A stretch of 64,000 bases of DNA from NCBI GenBank assembly GCA_016870215.1, contig VGCD01000001.1, positions 121,838 through 185,837 on the forward strand, written 5' to 3'. A program made the translations under genes and the position numbers. The notes under the pieces are model-generated. The model was not told where the DNA came from. It was given only the letters and a program-made list of their open reading frames with translations, and did no database searches. Below are positions 62,636 to 64,000 of this stretch, piece by piece. The number at the start of each line of letters is the position of its first letter. Position 1 is the stretch's first letter. This DNA is from Actinomycetota bacterium (GTDB lineage: Bacteria > Actinomycetota > Acidimicrobiia > Acidimicrobiales > Ilumatobacteraceae).

Positions 62636-63847
62636 ATGTTCGAACGTCGTCACACGCGGCAAATCACCGTCGGCAAGGTTCCTGTAGGTGGTGGAGCACC
62701 CATCTCGGTGCAGTCCATGACCACAACAAAGACCGCAGATGTCGAAGGCACCTTGCAGCAGATTTATGCACTGGCCGCCGCCGGATGCGACGTTGTTCGT
62801 TGCACCTGCAATGAGCAGGAAGCAGCCGAAGGACTCGCCCAAATTGTTCCGCGGTCGCCAATTCCCATCATCGCCGACATCCATCATCAGTACCGCATGG
62901 CACTTGCTGCAATGGAAGCGGGCGTTCACGGACTTCGTCTGAATCCTGGGAATATCAGAAAGCCTGAGCACATCAAAGCTGTTGCCACCGAAGCGCGTGA
63001 TCGCAACATACCCATCCGCATCGGAGTGAACGGGGGGTCGCTCGATCCTTCGTTGTATGAAAAGCACGGTGGTCTCACCGCACAGGCAATGGTCGAATCT
63101 GCACTGCAAGAGATGAACTATTTCCGCGAGGTCGACTTCAACCTGATGAAGATTTCTGTGAAAGCAAGCAGTGTTCCGCTGATGGTCGAGGCGTATCGTC
63201 TGCTCGCCGACACAGTTGATGTGCCGCTTCATCTCGGTGTTACCGAGGCAGGTCCGCCGCCTGCGGGTCTCGTGAAGTCCACTGCGGGTATTGCCACGTT
63301 GTTGCTTGAAGGCATCGGCGACACCATTCGTTACAGCCTCACTGCCGACCCAGTCGAAGAAGCCCGCGCTGGTCGTCAATTACTTGAAGCACTCGGTCTC
63401 CGCGAGCGCAAGAACGTCGACCTCATCGCTTGCCCGAGCTGTGGTCGTGCCGAGATTGACGTCATCGATGTTGCCAACCGTGCACAAGAGGCTTTCGCCG
63501 ATCAGAAACTGCCGTTGCAGATTGCCGTCATGGGATGTGTCGTGAATGGTCCAGGCGAAGCACGCGAGGCTGACCTTGGTATCGCTGCGGGCAACAAGCG
63601 CGGTCATCTCTTCGTGAAGGGTCGAAACGTCGCTGTCGTACCCGAAAACGAAATGGTCGACGCACTTGTCGAGTGGGCCGAATACATCAATGAGCACGGG
63701 GTCGAGGCTGCTATTGCACGCGTCGACACCACATTGGCTGAGCGCGAAGCTGCTCGCGATCGTTCGCAGTTGCTCAGTGAAAAAGGCGATGATGCCAATC
63801 ACGCAGGCGAGAAGATTGTCGAAATTCGAAAGACGGTCGGCAACTAA
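62636..63847 (+). CDS. ispG: 4-hydroxy-3-methylbut-2-enyl diphosphate synthase (flavodoxin/ferredoxin)
   Basis: 403 aa, ATG 62636 (GTG 62633 possible). Iron-sulfur enzyme late in the MEP pathway. The TIM-barrel part shows GGAPISVQSMTTTKT, GCDVVRCTCN, IADIHHQYRMAL and LNPGNI. The 4Fe-4S ligands lie in LIACPSCGRAE and VMGCVVNGPGEAREADLGIA. The C-terminus is extended by about 25 residues past the usual end. It ends at a hairpin shared with the convergent manA. Confidence 0.97.
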   Translation: MFERRHTRQITVGKVPVGGGAPISVQSMTTTKTADVEGTLQQIYALAAAGCDVVRCTCNEQEAAEGLAQIVPRSPIPIIADIHHQYRMALAAMEAGVHGLRLNPGNIRKPEHIKAVATEARDRNIPIRIGVNGGSLDPSLYEKHGGLTAQAMVESALQEMNYFREVDFNLMKISVKASSVPLMVEAYRLLADTVDVPLHLGVTEAGPPPAGLVKSTAGIATLLLEGIGDTIRYSLTADPVEEARAGRQLLEALGLRERKNVDLIACPSCGRAEIDVIDVANRAQEAFADQKLPLQIAVMGCVVNGPGEAREADLGIAAGNKRGHLFVKGRNVAVVPENEMVDALVEWAEYINEHGVEAAIARVDTTLAEREAARDRSQLLSEKGDDANHAGEKIVEIRKTVGN

Positions 63848-63853
63848 GTCGAC

Positions 63854-64000
63854 TCAACGTGTGCCGGCGCACACGAACACAATTCCACGACCTTCGAGAA
63901 CTTCGTGTCGACCTGGTGTCACAAGCGCAGCATGTCCGGGTGTGAGCTCGCCGACTGATCCTTCCGTACACAACACAATGCGATGTCGGTCAGAACTCGG
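63854..64000 (-). CDS. manA: mannose-6-phosphate isomerase, 3' end only
   Basis: 48 codons and a TGA at 63854-63856; the rest lies beyond the window. The frame reads HRIVLCTEGSVGELTPGHA, then ALVTPGRHEVLEGRGIVFVCA, the C-terminal cupin-like domain of type I phosphomannose isomerase. It would supply mannose-6-P for the ManB domain encoded about 52 kb away; in other actinobacteria manA and manB are close together. The family assignment rests on this short tail only. Confidence 0.6.
   Translation of the reverse strand, partial: PSSDRHRIVLCTEGSVGELTPGHAALVTPGRHEVLEGRGIVFVCAGTR
63858..63875. terminator. GC-rich hairpin between convergent ispG and manA
   Basis: CGTGTGC (63858-63864) pairs perfectly with GCACACG (63869-63875) around CGGC. 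It starts 10 bp after the ispG stop and lies in the last codons of manA. It has no T-run, like the other convergent-gene hairpins of this window. Confidence 0.45.

Overview
The window reads as one continuous stretch of actinobacterial chromosome. It is densely coded, of fairly high GC by eye, with many GTG starts, ATGA/TGATG stop-start overlaps and both strands in use. Several gene orders are typical of Actinobacteria: DUF3499 / manB / Trm112 / ahcY; secA-prfB-ftsE-ftsX; an M67 peptidase-cysM-murI-rph-rdgB; and comM-dprA-xer-whiG-M23-rpsB-tsf-pyrH-frr-cdsA-dxr-rseP-ispG. WhiG-like sigma factor, a mycofactocin-coupled dehydrogenase, a group II truncated haemoglobin and menaquinone synthesis agree. 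A member of class Acidimicrobiia is my best inference; no rRNA gene is present to prove it. There are no IS elements, prophage genes, CRISPR arrays or toxin-antitoxin pairs, and no stretch over 300 bases is left without a gene or RNA.

Layout. 0-15 kb: a translationally coupled envelope operon (GT2 glycosyltransferase, secreted DUF5719 protein, membrane-anchored thioredoxin) meets ftsH at a shared hairpin. Then come DUF3499, a CPBP protease, a very large protein joining a polytopic membrane domain to phosphomannomutase, Trm112 and ahcY with a structured leader. 15-21 kb: secA, prfB, ftsEX, haemoglobin. 21-38 kb: accessory metabolism, with menB, a Baeyer-Villiger-type monooxygenase, cysD-cysN-cysC facing a Stf0-type sulfotransferase, a mycofactocin-type SDR, amidase, Kup, acyl-CoA ligase, an ATP-grasp ligase and an MFS exporter.

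38.8-49 kb: a broken VOC gene with an 8-bp repeat, tmRNA and smpB, the cysteine / murI / rph / rdgB block, three PLP enzymes around an odd tRNA with a UAG anticodon, and a 22-bp repeat array packed between two convergent genes. 49-64 kb: carbonic anhydrase, clpP, DNA-processing genes, whiG and the translation / lipid / MEP-pathway superoperon, ending in the 3' part of manA.

The least ordinary items are: a nested pseudoknot in the rpsB leader that covers part of the ribosome binding site; a Xer recombinase with a duplicated core-binding domain; the membrane-domain/ManB fusion; a class-I-shaped tRNA with a leucine UAG anticodon whose 3' end abuts the GTG start of a PLP enzyme; the 22-bp array whose end copies hold the stop codons of both flanking genes; and an M67-cysM locus that lacks the cysO gene normally between them.
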